Positions 32,502 through 44,661 are shown, counted from the first letter of the stretch. The stretch: 64,000 bases of DNA from Zopfochytrium polystomum (GCA_025765615.1 JAIVFJ010000033.1:248001-312000); one strand, 5' to 3'. Notes: generated from the letters alone by a model not told the origin. A program made the numbers and translations.

Positions 32502-35500
32502 ATGCACCCAAAACGGCGCTTGTCCATCTGGTTGAATGGTCGCGAATTCACTGACAAGGACCCCGACCCGACGGAAAGGTAACCGTTGCCCAATTGTCGC
32601 GAGGGCCTTCCCCACCCCTCACCCCGCTGAACGAGTCCTCATCCTCCCGGCTCGGTGCGCTCTTTGATCGCGCCATTGCTGATAGCCTGTGCCTTTATCT
32701 CTCATCAATGACCATTCTTCTTTGATCATTCGTGCTAAACCAAATCTGACCCACTGGTTCCAAAGCCTTATCTCCTTCATCCGCCGCCAAGGTTTCACAG
32801 GGACGAAACTGGGATGCTCGGAAGGCGGCTGCGGCTCTTGCACCGTCGTCGTGTCGTCGTACGACAGGTCGACGGGCTCGGTCCAGTTGCGTAGCGGTCG
32901 CCTCGCCGTTTGTTGATATCTTATCGCAAAGCAAGCGTTTTTTGACAAACTGGCACGTGCCCCCCTGAACGCAGACACAAGTCCGTCAACTCGTGCCTCC
33001 TGCCTGCATGCGCTGCCGACGGCAAAAACGTCGTCACCATTGAGGGAATCGGGAGCGTAGATCGCATGCACCCCGTGCAAGAAAAGATAGCAGATGCCTA
33101 CGGAAGGTTTGATTACGAGGGCATTGATTCGCGGCTTTGTTTACGTCTCCTCGCCTCTCCCACCCATTAGCCAGTGTGGGTTTTGTACTCCAGGTAGGCT
33201 CACGGGCACGGCATATTTGGGGATCATCACCACTCCGTAACCGACATACACGTTCTGACTACGGCCTTTTACAGGGATTGCAATGTCGTTGTTTGCAACG
33301 TTGAAAAACAACCCGAACGCGTCGGAACACGAAATTGAAGAGAGCTTTGATGGTTTGTTTCAACGCAAAAAGTGAGAGGGGTAAACCATAACGAAATGGA
33401 CGTCCCTTTTGGCAGGAAACTTGTGCCGCTGTACAGGATATAGATCTATCTTGGATGGAGCAAAGAAGCTGGCCCGGAAACGATGCGACGAACCTTGCTC
33501 CGATAATGGCTACTGCACTTCGAACGCAACTTGTGACCACAAGACGAATGGCCACGATGTTTCGGACATTGAAGACATTAAGAAGGTATACTGCACTCCA
33601 TCACTCCGTTTCCAATTTGTTCGTCGAAACCGTCTCCCCTTTTTGCCCTCAAAAGCAGCAACCCGATGCCACAGAAATGCCGGAAAAGCTGCTTAACCTT
33701 CACAAGAATGTGGCTCCGTCGTCATACTTCTTCGATGATGGTGAGGTGCGGTGGTACCGCCCAGTCAGAGTGGACGAATTATTGGACATCCTGGTATTGC
33801 TTAATTTTTGGATTTCTTTGAAAACACGTAAAAGAGCGCTTTTTTTTTTTAACGTCCGCTATGTATTGAATCAGGACGAGCATCCTCAAGCCAAAATCAT
33901 TAACGGCAACTCTGAAGTCGGCATCGAAACTCGGTTCAAAAATCAGCGATATCCGGTGCTTGTGTATCCTGCGGAAATTCAAGAGCTGCTTCAAATCCAC
34001 GTTGCGGGTACAGTGCTTGCCCATTGTTATCTGATAAACTCAATCATTGCTCCAGATGATGGAATTGAAATCGGAGCAGCCACAACCATAGCAACAATGC
34101 AGGCGAAGCTGAAAGAGCTGTGCACCTCTTTACCAGTAAGTGCGCTTTATCCACCTGATCAACATTGCTGCGTTGACACACTGGACAAAACACAAAGGAA
34201 TTCAAACAGCGCGGGATAGTCGCTGTTCTAGACAACATCAGGTGGTTTGCTGGAAATCATATTCGCAACGTCGCCGCGATCGCTGGCAACATTGTGACCG
34301 CAAGCCCGATTTCTGATCTTAACCCGGTTTTTGTGGCACTGGTGAGACATCCCGAAACATTGATGGGCTGATCGTTAATTGCAAGTTTCCTTCTCACCAC
34401 AGGGTGCTTTTTTGACGGTTAAGTCGAAGGCAGGAGGCGTTCGAAAAATCTCTATGCGGGAGTTTTTTTTGGGATACCGAAAGACTGCGTTACGTCCCTC
34501 TGAAGTGGTTTTGTCCATTTGTGAGTTTTCCTTCAACACGCTCGGATGCATCATCTCACTGAACGGCTCCCTTAAAAAAATATTCGTTCACAAGACATAC
34601 CGTTCTCGAAGGAAAATGAATTTGTCAAGTCGTACAAACAAGCCCGGCGAAAAGATGACGACATTGCCATCGTTAATGCCTGCATGAACGTTTCAATTGA
34701 ATCGAACGAAAACGGCCACATGATTAAAGAGGCTTGCTTGGCGTTCGGCGGACTTGGTACGGCGCTGTTGCATTATTTTTTTTTATTTTTCTCTGGAAGA
34801 TGTACTCACCACCTATCCCCGTTCGGTATTGGTGCTTCACCCTTCCCTTTTAAGGTCCCACAACTGTTATGTAAGAACCCCAGAGGTTCTTTTTACTCAC
34901 TAAACTGCGTCTGTTTCTTTCCAGCGCCGCGAAGACTTGCACAAAAATTTTGGGGCAGCGATGGACCCACGAACTCATCGATCTGTCTGCACCCACCCTT
35001 CTAGAGGACTTTCCCTTGGCGGCATCCGCCCCAGGGGGTCAAATAGAGTTTCGAAAAGCCTTAGGTTTGATTTACGTCGCGTTTCCCTGTTACACTTCCT
35101 TATTACCGACTTTCCTCCTCCCCTTTAGCGCTGAGCTTCTTTCAAAAATTCCAGCTCCATGTTTCATCAAAGTTATCGCAATCGGACTCTGCACTGTCCA
35201 TTTCATCAAGGGACGTCTCATCCCTCCTGGATATTGAGAGAGGCGTGACAAGCGGTTCACAGGTTGGAACTGGTGCTGCTCCTGTCGAACAAGTTTCTAA
35301 CTTTACTTTTCGGATGTCTCCTCGGCTACCCTTCTACAAACGCTTTATAGGAATTCGTGGAGGCCCCTGAATCCGAAATTGTTGGTCGTTCCATGTTGCA
35401 TGCTTCCGCTTACAAGCAAGTGACTGGCACCGCAATCTACATTGACGACATTCCGAAGCTAGCTGGGGAGCTGGCGATCGCTCTTGTTGGCAGCACCGTT

Positions 35501-38374
35501 GCACACGGTAGGATCCTTAGTGTCGACACATCGAAAGCCCTTGAAGTGCCGGGCGTGGTGGGATACGTTTGCGCGAAAGATGTGCCGGGCGATCGTCACA
35601 ACAATCTGATTGGACCAGTCGCTCACGGTGGGTTTGTTAGACGGTGACAGATGACTTGACAAAGATCCGCTCACCCTGCATCCACTGCAAACAGATGAAG
35701 AACTATTCGCGACGGAAATTGTTCTATATATGGGACAACCTATCGGTGCCATTGTCGCGGACACGGAGAAGACGGCAAATTATGCATCCAAGCTGGTGAA
35801 AATTGAATACGAAAGGCTTGAGCCAATCTTCACCATCGAAGAAGCCATCGCGGCCAAATCATTTTTCGATCCACCCAGAAAGCTCCAGTCCGGCTGCTAC
35901 GCAAAAAACGAACCCCTCAATAACGAAGGCCTTGTTTTTGTCGAGGGTTCAGCTCGGATTGCTGGACAGGAGCACTTCTATCTGGAAAGTGAGTGAGATC
36001 TTTTGCGGGTTCTTAATACCCACCACGGCTGATGCCGCTCTCCAGCACAAGCGTCACTGGTTGTTCCAAAGCAAGAAGACAACGAGCTGGAGGTCTTTGC
36101 ATCCACACAGCACCCCTCGGAGACGCAGCATCTCCTCTCCCATGTCCTTGGCATCCCCTCCAACCGCATCGTCGTCCGCGTGAAGCGCCTCGGCGGCGGT
36201 TTCGGCGGCAAAGAATCCCGCTCCGCGTTTCTCACATGCATCCTCGCCGTCGCGGCACGCAAGTTCCGCGCTCCGATACGCCACCAGCTCACCCGAGAGC
36301 AGGACATGGCCATCACTGGTACGCGTCACCCGTTCCTCGGCCGGTACCGCGTGGGGGTGGACAAGGCCTCCGGCCGACTCGCGTCGCTTCAGCTGGAACT
36401 TTACTCAAACGGCGGGTTTTCGGCCGACCTTTCGTATGCGGTACTTGAGCGGGCAATGACCCATAGCGATAACACGTACCGCATTCCGAATGTCGACATT
36501 ATTGGGCGGATCTGCAAAACAAACTTGCCTACCAACACTGCGTTCAGAGGATTCGGCGGGCCACAAGGGATGATGGTGGCAGAGCAGTGGATAAATCATG
36601 TCGCGGATGTCATCGGAAGGGATGTGAACGAGCTGAGGGTAGGAAGATTTTGGAATGGGATGATAGATACGCCAAGCTTGTCTAATCGTTTACTTCCACC
36701 GATCTCATTAGGTTATCAACTTTTATAAAAATGGAGACGTCACTCATTTCAGCAACCCACTGGACGACTATCACTTTGAACGCGTTTGGTGAGCATCAGG
36801 TCCTTTCCTTTCACCGCAGATGTAATGTACTGGGCACTGATTTACTTCCATCTCAAGGTCCGAGCTGCTGGAAACATCTGACTTTGAAAAGCGCAAGAAG
36901 GACGTTTTGCAGTTCAACAAAGACCATCGCTACCGTAAGCGCGGCATTGCGTTGCTTCCGACAAAGTTCGGGTTGTCTTTCACCGCTCGGCACTTGAACC
37001 AAGCTGGCGCGTTGGTGCACGTGTACATTGACGGATCTGTTCTCGTCACTCACGGTTAGTCCGCGCTATTTCGATTGGTTACTTATTCAGGTTTCCCGCT
37101 AATGTTTTTGCACTGTGCGTTTAGGTGGAACCGAAATGGGGCAGGGGTTGCACACCAAAAGTGAGAGTTTTTGATGTTCGAATGCCGTTCCAATTGAAAC
37201 TGGTTTGTTTTCGCAGTGATTCAAATTGCAGCACAAGCGTTTTCGATTCCAGTCTCTATGGTATATCCATTTCTTTGCCGAGAAGCTCCCATTTAACATA
37301 TTCAAAGGTTCATCTGTCGGAAACGAGTACAAATACTGTCGCGAATACCAGTGCCACTGCGGCTTCGTTCTCATCAGGTAAGGTTTCCAATGAATTGCTG
37401 ATTGTGCTCAAAACATATCACTGGGCACACCAAAGACTTGAACGGAATGGCCGTTCTGGATGCGTGCACACAAATTTTGAACCGACTCAAGCCGCTGCAA
37501 GAGAAGTACCCAGAAGAAAGCTGGAATGGAATCATCAAGAAGGCGTACTTTGACCGCGTGAATCTCAGCGCAAACGGCTTCTTCAAGGTTGTACGCGGCA
37601 TTTGTCTTTTCGATCATTCAAGTTCTCTGAGGCAACAGTTTTTTCATTCTAGACGCCGGACCTAAGCTATGACTGGGCGACAAACACTGGCCGAATGTTT
37701 TCTTACTTCACGTATGGCGCTGCATGTGCAGAGGTAGAGATCGACACCTTGACGGGTGACCACACAGTTCGTCGCGCAGATGTGGTGATGGATATTGGCA
37801 CCCCTATCAACCCCTCCATTGACGTGGGCCAGGAAAGCATTTCAATGCGTGACGCAGCTATCGAGTGACAAATAACTTTCCACTTTTATATTTAGATTGA
37901 GGGAGCATTTGCACAAGGAATGGGATGGTCAACGATCGAGGAGCCCCTCATCTCACCGACCACAGGGTTCCTGCTTACTCGCGGACCCGGTGCGTACAAG
38001 ATCCCCGGATTCCGGGACGTTCCCGAAGACCTCCGTATCCGCATTATTAAGGGGTCCCGCAACGCGCGCGCAGTCCATTCCAGCAAGGCCATTGGCGAGC
38101 CCCCCCTTTTCATGGGTGCCAGTGTATTCTTTGCACTCAAAGAAGCCGTGAGGGCTTCAAGGTTAGCGCCCTTGGTGTCGTTGATTAATTGTTTTTATTG
38201 ACTCTCCATTGCTTTGCCGAATGCAGGGAGGAAAACGGGCTCGGCTCGGGACACTTTGCGATGAGCAGCCCGGCCACGTCGGAGCGCATACGCCTCTTGT
38301 GTGGCGATCGGTTTGTCGGCATGGCGGCGACACCGCTCAAGGTCGGCGAGAAGCCGTTCTCTGTAACGCCATAA
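32502..38374 (+). CDS. XDH: Xanthine dehydrogenase
   Basis: Oxidises hypoxanthine to xanthine and urate (purine catabolism). Early exons can be placed exactly: 32502-32578, 32766-32885, 32975-33106, 33171-33193, 33275-33352, 33416-33585, 33656-33793, 33875-34007, 34056-34135, 34198 onward; more than 20 in all. Domains in order: two [2Fe-2S] domains ([44 protein letters not shown]), FAD domain ([46 protein letters not shown]), and molybdopterin domains ([92 protein letters not shown]). The catalytic Glu in GEPPLF and the Arg in AFRGFGG are present. The C-terminus reads [14 protein letters not shown]. No frameshift seen. Confidence 0.96.
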
Positions 38375-38596
38375 TAGAGACTCCACCGTTCCAGCATCCG
38401 AGCCGAGCGAGCGAGCTAGGTTTTAGCGTGCGTCCGCGCAGCGCGAAAGAAGGGCGACACAAGACTCGCAATGGAATAAGACATTTTTTTCTGCAACCCC
38501 TTGCCCGCGTGGTCGCCGTTGTTGGTGGCACTGTCGGGCCAACTTGGTGCAATGAATGCGAAAAGTGAGGAAGAAAAGTGACGCGACCTTGTCACG
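38375..38596. other. Intergenic spacer XDH-RPB7
   Basis: A 222-bp spacer between two plus-strand genes, presumably holding the XDH terminator and the RPB7 promoter. No motif recognised. Confidence 0.4.
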
Positions 38597-39746
38597 ATGC
38601 TCTTCTTGGTGAGCGCCGCCCTGCCGTGATCGTCCCAGACCGCCTTCGACCGACCCATAGCGACTTCGCTGGGGTATCGACCCGGCGCGCGCCGCCGCGG
38701 CTAGGCTGAATGAAACCCACACACCACACACCACACACACCACACACACACATACACCGTGCGCCCCTGATTGCGCCTGTGCGGCTTGCATACCAAATCA
38801 AACAAAACAAAAACAAATCAATATTTGTTTAACAACAATAAACATCAAATCACGTAGAAAACCCTCACCCACATCATCCAGCTCCATCCGCAACATTTCG
38901 GCCCGCGAATGCGCGAGTCCCTTACGCAGCGCCTGCACGAGGAGGTCGAGGGAACGTGCTCGGGCCGCTTCGGCTACATCATCTCGGTCGTCGAGGTCGT
39001 CGACATTGGGAGAGGCGTGCTGCAGACCACGACTGGGTTCGCCGAGTTCCGGATCATCTACAAGGCGATTGTGTTCAAGCCATTTAAGAATCAGGTCGTC
39101 GATGGCGTGGTGACCACCGTCAACGTGGTGAGAGACTCTTTCCTACTGTTGTTTTTGGGTTCTCTTTTTCTGTTGGTTTCTTTTTCGGACATTCGGCCAT
39201 TTTGACAATCACCCACGGCAAGATGGGGTTTTTCGCGGACGTCGGGCCGCTCCAAGTGTTTGTTTCAAAGCATGTGAGTCGGATGAGTTGGGCATTCGAG
39301 CTTCGTGCTTGGTTCTAACCTTTGGTGATTCGTCCCCAATCCTCCCAATCATTAGTCCATTCCACAGTACCTTAAATTCGAGCCGAACGCAAACCCACCA
39401 GCCTACATTGGAGAAGGCCAGGTGCGCTGTGCCTTGCTTCCAATAGTGTGAAGTTGTTCGACAGCGGTTGAAGATTGGGCTTCCGTCTCCGTAGGAACTG
39501 CAAGATACCCGGATAGAAAAAGGCGAGACCGTAAGAATACGGATTGTAGGAACCAGAGTTGACGCGACGGAAATTGTAAGTTCAATCGTTGTTATTGCTT
39601 GTGTGCATGCCCGTGGGAATTAAGCGAAGCGCTGGGATGCGCATAGACGGAGTTCTTTCCATCTCACCAACCTCCCTCCCTATTACCCGATTCAGTTTGC
39701 TGTTGGAACCATCACCGAGGACTACTTGGGTCCTAGCCAGTACTAA
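38597..39746 (+). CDS. RPB7: RNA polymerase II subunit RPB7
   Basis: Stalk subunit of RNA polymerase II that pairs with RPB4. Six exons splice in phase: 38597-38608 (MLFL), 38858-39127, 39223-39273, 39356-39421, 39495-39576, 39696-39746. The product of 176 residues reads MLFLKTLTHIIQLHPQHFGP, RLHEEVEGTCSGRFGYIISV (EVEGTCTGKYG signature), EFRIIYKAIVFKPFKNQVVD, MGFFADVGPLQVFVSKH, SIPQYLKFEPNANPPAYIG, VRIRIVGTRVDATEIFAVGT and ends EDYLGPSQY. RPB7 rather than RPC25 is chosen because of the EVEGTCSG and FEPNANPP motifs. The first intron (249 nt) is the longest here and carries a CA-rich repeat near 38715-38755. Confidence 0.93.
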
Positions 39747-39804
39747 TACACCAATATATATGCTTCTCGCTCTTCCGCTTGCTATCGTGAAAATTTGGGT
39801 GTTG

Positions 39805-40253
39805 TTACGTGTCGTCCGCGTTGACACCTATTTCTTGCATAAGCTTCGCGTAAAGCGAGGTGGATGTCGCGCCAGGTCTCGCAATTTCGATTTGTCGGGT
39901 TGTTCCGTCGGCTAGAATAACTCACAAAATGAGCCCGATCGTTCTGCGTTTCCATTCCATTCCGATGCAATCTCACCGTAGCCAAGAACCATTTGGGAGT
40001 ATGCCTCTGCACTCTCATTCGTGATGAACGAGATCGACGACGAGCCAGACTGAGCAGCGAACAGGCGCGGCATCTCGTTTACGCAGAATGTTGCGGCGGC
40101 AACGCGAGCGGGACAAAAGGGCCCGCCCACGGTCACTGCGATCGATCGCAGGTTAGTGTTGCCGTGATCGATGATAACTCCCGCCCCAAGCCCTCGCTTG
40201 AGGTTCTCCTGCAGTGAGCGGACTGTGAAGACGTTGCGCAGAGCCGAGGCCAT
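39805..40253 (-). CDS. MRPS25: Mitochondrial ribosomal protein mS25-like (L51/S25/CI-B8 fold)
   Basis: Small mitochondrial protein of about 130 residues from two exons, with a 57-nt intron joined at VLGY/ADGTTRQIEI. Start MASALRNVFTVRSLQENLKR. The pattern follows mS25: a basic N-terminal helix VRSLQENLKRGLGAGVIID, strand NLRSIAVTV, the helix after FCPARVAAATFCVNEMPRLF, then SISFITNE, LGYADGTTRQIEIARPGA and helix YAKLMQEIG. This is the L51/S25/CI-B8 thioredoxin-like fold with its Y-x-D-G strand. The same fold occurs in mL43 and in complex I NDUFA2; the N-terminus favours mS25. It is convergent with RPB7 (58 bp) and divergent from GET2 (84 bp). Confidence 0.6.
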
Positions 40254-40298
40254 GTCGAGCCGACAGAAAAGAATTTCAATTGAAATCGGGACAAGGAA

Positions 40299-40320
40299 GG
40301 TTGCCTGAGGTTGCCTGAGG
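40299..40320. repeat. Tandem GGTTGCCTGAG duplication in divergent promoter
   Basis: Two adjacent 11-bp copies of GGTTGCCTGAG lie in the 84-bp spacer between the mS25 and GET2 start codons. This could be a duplicated regulatory site or a chance microduplication. Confidence 0.5.
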
Positions 40321-40337
40321 CCAACTCGTTCCCAAAC

Positions 40338-41527
40338 ATGGGTGATGCTGCCCGAGAGCGCATGGAGCGGCGCAAAGCCAAGATCCTCGCTGCAGGAGAA
40401 GACCGCTTGAAGAAGATTACTCAAAGCTACTCGGCACCAGCCCAGGACATGCCAGCGACTCCGCCTCTGGCTGCGTCTTCAAGCGTGGAAGGCACTCCTA
40501 CCCCTCCAAAGGCCGCTCCCGTCATGCCGACGGTGGCAGCAGCAGCAGCAGCCCCGGCCTCCCCCGCGCCGGCCCCGTCGTCGTGCGACTTTCCCGCGGC
40601 GCCGCGCACCACACGCGTCGATCCGGCCAAGGCCGCCGAGCTCGAACAGCGAGAGCGCGACATGTACGAGCAGATCTTAGGCCTGGCCCGGGGAGGCGGC
40701 ACCGCGGGCGTGCCGCCGGTGCTTGATCCCGCGGCGCTCTCGTCGGCGGGCAAGCTGTCGAGTTTACCCAAGCCGGATGGCTTGACTGGCGCCGCTGGAC
40801 CGAGCGAAGAGGACGAGCAGCCCAGCCTGCCCAAGCGAAGTCGCGTTCCGATTCTGGATAGGGTTTTGCTCTTGGGGCGAATGGCGTTGGCGATGGGGTT
40901 TGCCTGGGTGTGCCTGTATTACGGATTTGTTGTTGAGAAGGGCGGCGTGGACGAATCGATTGCGGCAGAGGAAGAAGACGAGGGATATTTGCTTCCGGCG
41001 GTTCGGCTCTTCACTTCAAAACCTCTGCACACTAGCATGCCGGTTGAATTTCTCGGCATCTCATTGGTATCGTCGCACTCTTCTTGGACTTCGGCACTGT
41101 GCATCTGACAAAGCTTTCTCGTTTGCCATATCAGCCGGCGTGGATGTTCTTTGTGCTGGTGGAACTTTTTCTACAGTCCTTCCGTTTTCTGACCCGGGTA
41201 AGCTGGACCCACTTGAAAGAGCACCTCCGTTTTCCTGCAAACATTGACCTCCGAGGGTAACAGAAGCGAACGCCGCTTTTCGGAGAAGATTCGATGCTAC
41301 TCGAGGTGGCCAACTCTCTGGGGCTGCCATCTGTGGTGAAAACTATTACCGAGTTCGCGACCAGCGTTCAAGACATCTACCTAATTTTCACCTCGCTTGT
41401 TTCGGACGTGCAGGTGTTTGTGTTCGCAATGGGCCTGTTTGTGCTCGTGTCGCGGCTTTTCGTCGTTGCTGTGGACGACGGCGACGGCGCGTCGTTGCCG
41501 CCAATTGGCTTAAGCGACGAGCTTTGA
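40338..41527 (+). CDS. GET2: GET complex subunit GET2 (CAML-like)
   Basis: ER receptor subunit for tail-anchored protein insertion. Exons 40338-41066, 41135-41197 and 41264-41527 are phase-consistent. The N-terminus MGDAARERMERRKAKILAAG, EDRLKKITQ is the conserved cytosolic Get3-binding motif (R-E-R-x-x-K-I then G-x-x-R-L-x-K-I-T). A Pro/Ala-rich linker follows, then three predicted membrane helices: DRVLLLGRMALAMGFAWVCL, AWMFFVLVELFLQSFRFLT and VQVFVFAMGLFVLVSRLFVV. This topology matches Get2/CAML. About 350 residues. The stop lies only 24 bp before the uS12m start on the same strand. Confidence 0.65.
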
Positions 41528-41551
41528 ATTGCGCCGAATAAAGAACTTGCC

Positions 41552-42298
41552 ATGTCAGTTGCAGCGACTCTCCTTCCCAGTCTGCGGGCGGCGTGCGCTC
41601 GCACCAGATCGACCCGCCTCCACAATGTGAACCTCTCATCGTCGACCGCTTCGCCCTCTCACTGCACGACCTCGCTTCGCTGGCCATCGCTGACAACCCT
41701 GTCGGTGCAATCGAGTGGGCCAGCCGCGATCGGCATCTTCTCCGCGCTCCCCTCGCAGCAGCGCTCCGCTTTCTCCACAACCCCAGTTCCCCGCGCGACC
41801 CTCAACCAAGTGATCCGCGGCATCCGCATGCCCAAGCTGAAAAAGTCGGCCGCGCCCGCCCTCGACGGCTGCCCGCAGCGGCGCGGCGTCTGCCTCAAAG
41901 TCTTCACGATCAAGCCAAAGAAGCCGAACTCTGCCCAGCGTAAAGTCACCCGCGTTCGGCTGACCACGGGGAAGACGGTGCTCGCGTACATTCCTGGTGA
42001 AGGGCACAACCTGCAGGAACACTCGGTCGTGCTGGTGCGCGGTGGGCGTGTGTCGGATTGTCCTGGTGTGAGGTACAAGATTGTGCGCGGTGCGCTGGAT
42101 TGCCAGGGAGTCGTCAACAGGACAAAAGGTCGGTCCAAGTATGGGACAAAGGTGAGCGTCTTGATGAATTCAAACTTTTTTAAATTTTGCGCTGCGGAGC
42201 GTCGATTCTCAGCCTAACCGACTTATGTCTCCTCTTATGTCAACGCGTACGGAATACAGAAAACCAAAGCGGGAGACGCTCCTGCAAAGAAGAAATAA
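41552..42298 (+). CDS. MRPS12: Mitochondrial ribosomal protein uS12
   Basis: Decoding-centre protein of the mitochondrial small subunit. Exons 41552-42151 and 42260-42298, 212 residues. A mitochondrial presequence-like Ser/Thr/Arg-rich N-terminus of about 85 residues precedes the near-invariant core: [108 protein letters not shown]. The [11 protein letters not shown] and GHNLQEHS segments are the universal S12 decoding loops. The second exon adds the [12 protein letters not shown] tail. Confidence 0.95.
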
Positions 42299-42358
42299 AT
42301 TATATTTGCCCTTCTGTTCCACTACCTTTCTAGATTTCGAAACGGACAGTTTTGCACA

Positions 42359-42843
42359 ATGACGCACGCGGAAACCATCCAGCAGAAACTCATCAACATC
42401 GTCAATGATCTGAAGCGGCGCCAAGGGCGCAAAAACTACCTGTCCGACATACAGGTGTTTGGCTTTCTCACTGGCTATGATCAGGCGCAAGACCCAACTC
42501 TGACGCCATTTTTCGCTTTTCCCAACACCGCTTCCCGACCTTGTACGTTGACAGATCATTAAGGACCAATTGATCGCAATTGACGAAGGTGGGTGTTCGC
42601 AGTATTTCCAATATGTCAGTAGAGCCATACAAAGTGCATCTCTTGCCCCAATCTCGAACCAGAAATTACGAACGCCGCCATTCACGAAAGGGACGGGACG
42701 ATCGCACCCGGACAGGCAAGCCCTTGATCAAAGAGCAAAGATTACAGCAACCGTAATCGCTATTTTAGGCTGTTATTTCAGAGTTGCTCAACGAAGCTCA
42801 CGAGCTGTCGAGCGATCTCATGGAGGACGCGGTCGACGACTGA
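42359..42843 (+). CDS. Small conserved-looking helical protein, 63 residues
   Basis: Three exons, 42359-42454, 42555-42588 and 42782-42843, give exactly 64 codons including the stop. The product begins MTHAETIQQKLINIVNDLKR and continues RQGRKNYLSDIQIIKDQLIA, ending ELLNEAHELSSDLMEDAVDD. It looks like a continuous amphipathic helix pair with heptad-like spacing and an acidic C-terminus, such as a small subunit of a coiled-coil complex. The phased introns and sensible protein argue that it is real. No family recognised. Confidence 0.5.
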
Positions 42844-42936
42844 GCTGGGACTGTCATAATTTCGATAGGAGAGAAGGAAGGAATCGCTCGAATAAAGCAG
42901 GAAATCAATATCAAACTTTCCCATAGATGAATCGTG

Positions 42937-44661
42937 TTAATCAAACAACTCAAATGCTGGATCGCTCTTATCCAACAACTCTGGCGCCGGCGCTGGTTTC
43001 TCCGGATCCGCCGGTGAAGCCCCATCCCAGAATATCTTCAACTCGTCGTCCTCAGACGTCACCACGCGACTTAAAGTGAATGGCGGCACCGGCGCGTCCG
43101 GCCAGCTCTCCCGTACCTCGGCGGTGCGCTCTTTCCACGCCGACGGGCTCACAGAGTCCACGCCCGCGCCGGCCGGCAGCCCCACTACCACCGCATTTTC
43201 GTAATCACCCTCCAAGGACCCTTTTGTTCCATCCATGAGCACGACCGTGGACGGCACGCACTTCCGCACAAATCCTTCGACGGCGGCGCGGTCGCCTCCG
43301 ACGCCCGCGTTCACGCAGAGCCAGCCGGACGGTTTGAGCAGCTTCACCAGCGAGTCAAAAAAAGCCTGGTTCAGCAGCGGCACGGGAAACGAGCCGCGGG
43401 TGTAGACGTCGACGAGCACGGCGTCATAGCGGCACTCAGGGTCCGACGCGGCGGCGACGGCAAACGTCTCTGCGGCGGTGATGCGCAGCCGGGTCGTGCG
43501 GGCCACGACGTCGCGCACAAAGTTGGGCGTCTCTTTGATCTCGTCGGGGTCGCCGCGGCCCTCGCTGTCTGGGAACACGCCGTCCACCGGGCCGATCACC
43601 GACGGCTCGCAGCTGAGCCCGAACCACCGCTCCGCGACCTTGACGACCGAGCGCTCCGACTCGACGGCCTCGACCGCGACGCCGGGCCAGTGCCGATTGA
43701 TGAAGGCTGGCACCGCGCCGCCGCCGAGACCAAGCATCAGGACGCGGCCACGGCCCGCGCGCGCAGCGGGGATCGCAAGCAGGGCGGTGGCGGCGAGGGC
43801 GCACGTGTACCACGATTCAAGGTGCGTGCCGGGCGGTGCGTCGAGGTCGACCTCGGTTTCGCGGAAGCCCGTAACCCCGTGCCACGGGCCGAGCACCAGG
43901 TGCCGCGTCGACGCGAGCATCGGGACCGTCGTGCCGTCCTCGCCTTCCGCGTTCTCTTCGTCGTCGTCTTGCACGACGTCGACGACTGTCAGCGCCTGCG
44001 TCCGCGCGGGAAGTCCCTCCACAGATCCTGGGCCTGATGCTGGGTTTGCGGGCTCGTGATGCCGTACTCGGGCCGGCCAGATCAGGCGGCCGTCCAGCGG
44101 ACTCGCGTAAGGCGTGGTCAGTGTTGAAAGCTCAAAGAGGAGATCCAGTGCCCATTGGGCGTCAGGGTTGGAAGCGACCGCACTCGATATGGAAGGAGGC
44201 AGGGAGAGAGAAAGGTCATCCGGAGGCGTGTCGCGGGATTGGCCCGATCCAGGGTGTATGTAGACTGGTCTGCCCCGGCCAGTGCCATCGTCGTCGATCT
44301 GCCAACCAGCATCCGCAAGAATTTGGACGCCGGCAGAGCACAGGTGGGAGAGCACAAGCAAGGAGCTGTCTGACATCGTGACTACATCAACCGGAGTGGA
44401 GGGATCAGGTTGGAGATTCTCCGTTGACCTCTTTGGCGTTTGCGCGGCGTGGAGAAGCGCGGGGACAGCGTCGGCCACAATTACGTCAAACGGCCCGATG
44501 GAGGAGTCCTCTTGCTCGAGCCGCCGTAGGATAGCGTTCGCGGCATCGGCTCTTTGGCGAGGGGTGCGAGCAGGCGCCAGCCGCCGCACAAGGACGGCCA
44601 GTTCCTCGAGGTCGCTCAGCCTGGCAGTACTGGTGCTGTCGTCGCTGGCTGATGATGCCAT
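42937..44661 (-). CDS. Spermidine-synthase-fold SAM methyltransferase-like protein
   Basis: Intronless gene of 574 residues, GC-rich. The C-terminal half carries a Rossmann SAM-binding domain: motif I RVLMLGLGGGAVPAFINRHW, acidic end of strand 2 VAVEAVESERSVVKVAERWF, motif around YDAVLVDVYTRGSFPVPLLN (V-D-V-Y), and KLLKPSGWLCVNAGVGGD. This resembles the spermidine-synthase-like domain of METTL13/eEF1A methyltransferases and of bacterial fused spermidine synthase-like proteins; substrate unknown. The N-terminal 230 residues are helical and unrecognised (LAVLVRRLAPARTPRQRADA), followed by an acidic linker. Start MASSASDDSTSTARL at 44661. Confidence 0.68.
   Translation of the reverse strand: MASSASDDSTSTARLSDLEELAVLVRRLAPARTPRQRADAANAILRRLEQEDSSIGPFDVIVADAVPALLHAAQTPKRSTENLQPDPSTPVDVVTMSDSSLLVLSHLCSAGVQILADAGWQIDDDGTGRGRPVYIHPGSGQSRDTPPDDLSLSLPPSISSAVASNPDAQWALDLLFELSTLTTPYASPLDGRLIWPARVRHHEPANPASGPGSVEGLPARTQALTVVDVVQDDDEENAEGEDGTTVPMLASTRHLVLGPWHGVTGFRETEVDLDAPPGTHLESWYTCALAATALLAIPAARAGRGRVLMLGLGGGAVPAFINRHWPGVAVEAVESERSVVKVAERWFGLSCEPSVIGPVDGVFPDSEGRGDPDEIKETPNFVRDVVARTTRLRITAAETFAVAAASDPECRYDAVLVDVYTRGSFPVPLLNQAFFDSLVKLLKPSGWLCVNAGVGGDRAAVEGFVRKCVPSTVVLMDGTKGSLEGDYENAVVVGLPAGAGVDSVSPSAWKERTAEVRESWPDAPVPPFTLSRVVTSEDDELKIFWDGASPADPEKPAPAPELLDKSDPAFELFD

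Noticed and set aside
38700..38760. CA-rich repeat upstream of RPB7 as a promoter element
   Set aside because: It lies inside the 249-nt first intron of RPB7 by my exon model, so it is an intronic simple repeat.
43478..44059. 193-codon plus ORF inside the methyltransferase gene
   Set aside because: High-GC shadow of an intronless gene with clear SAM-binding motifs on the other strand.
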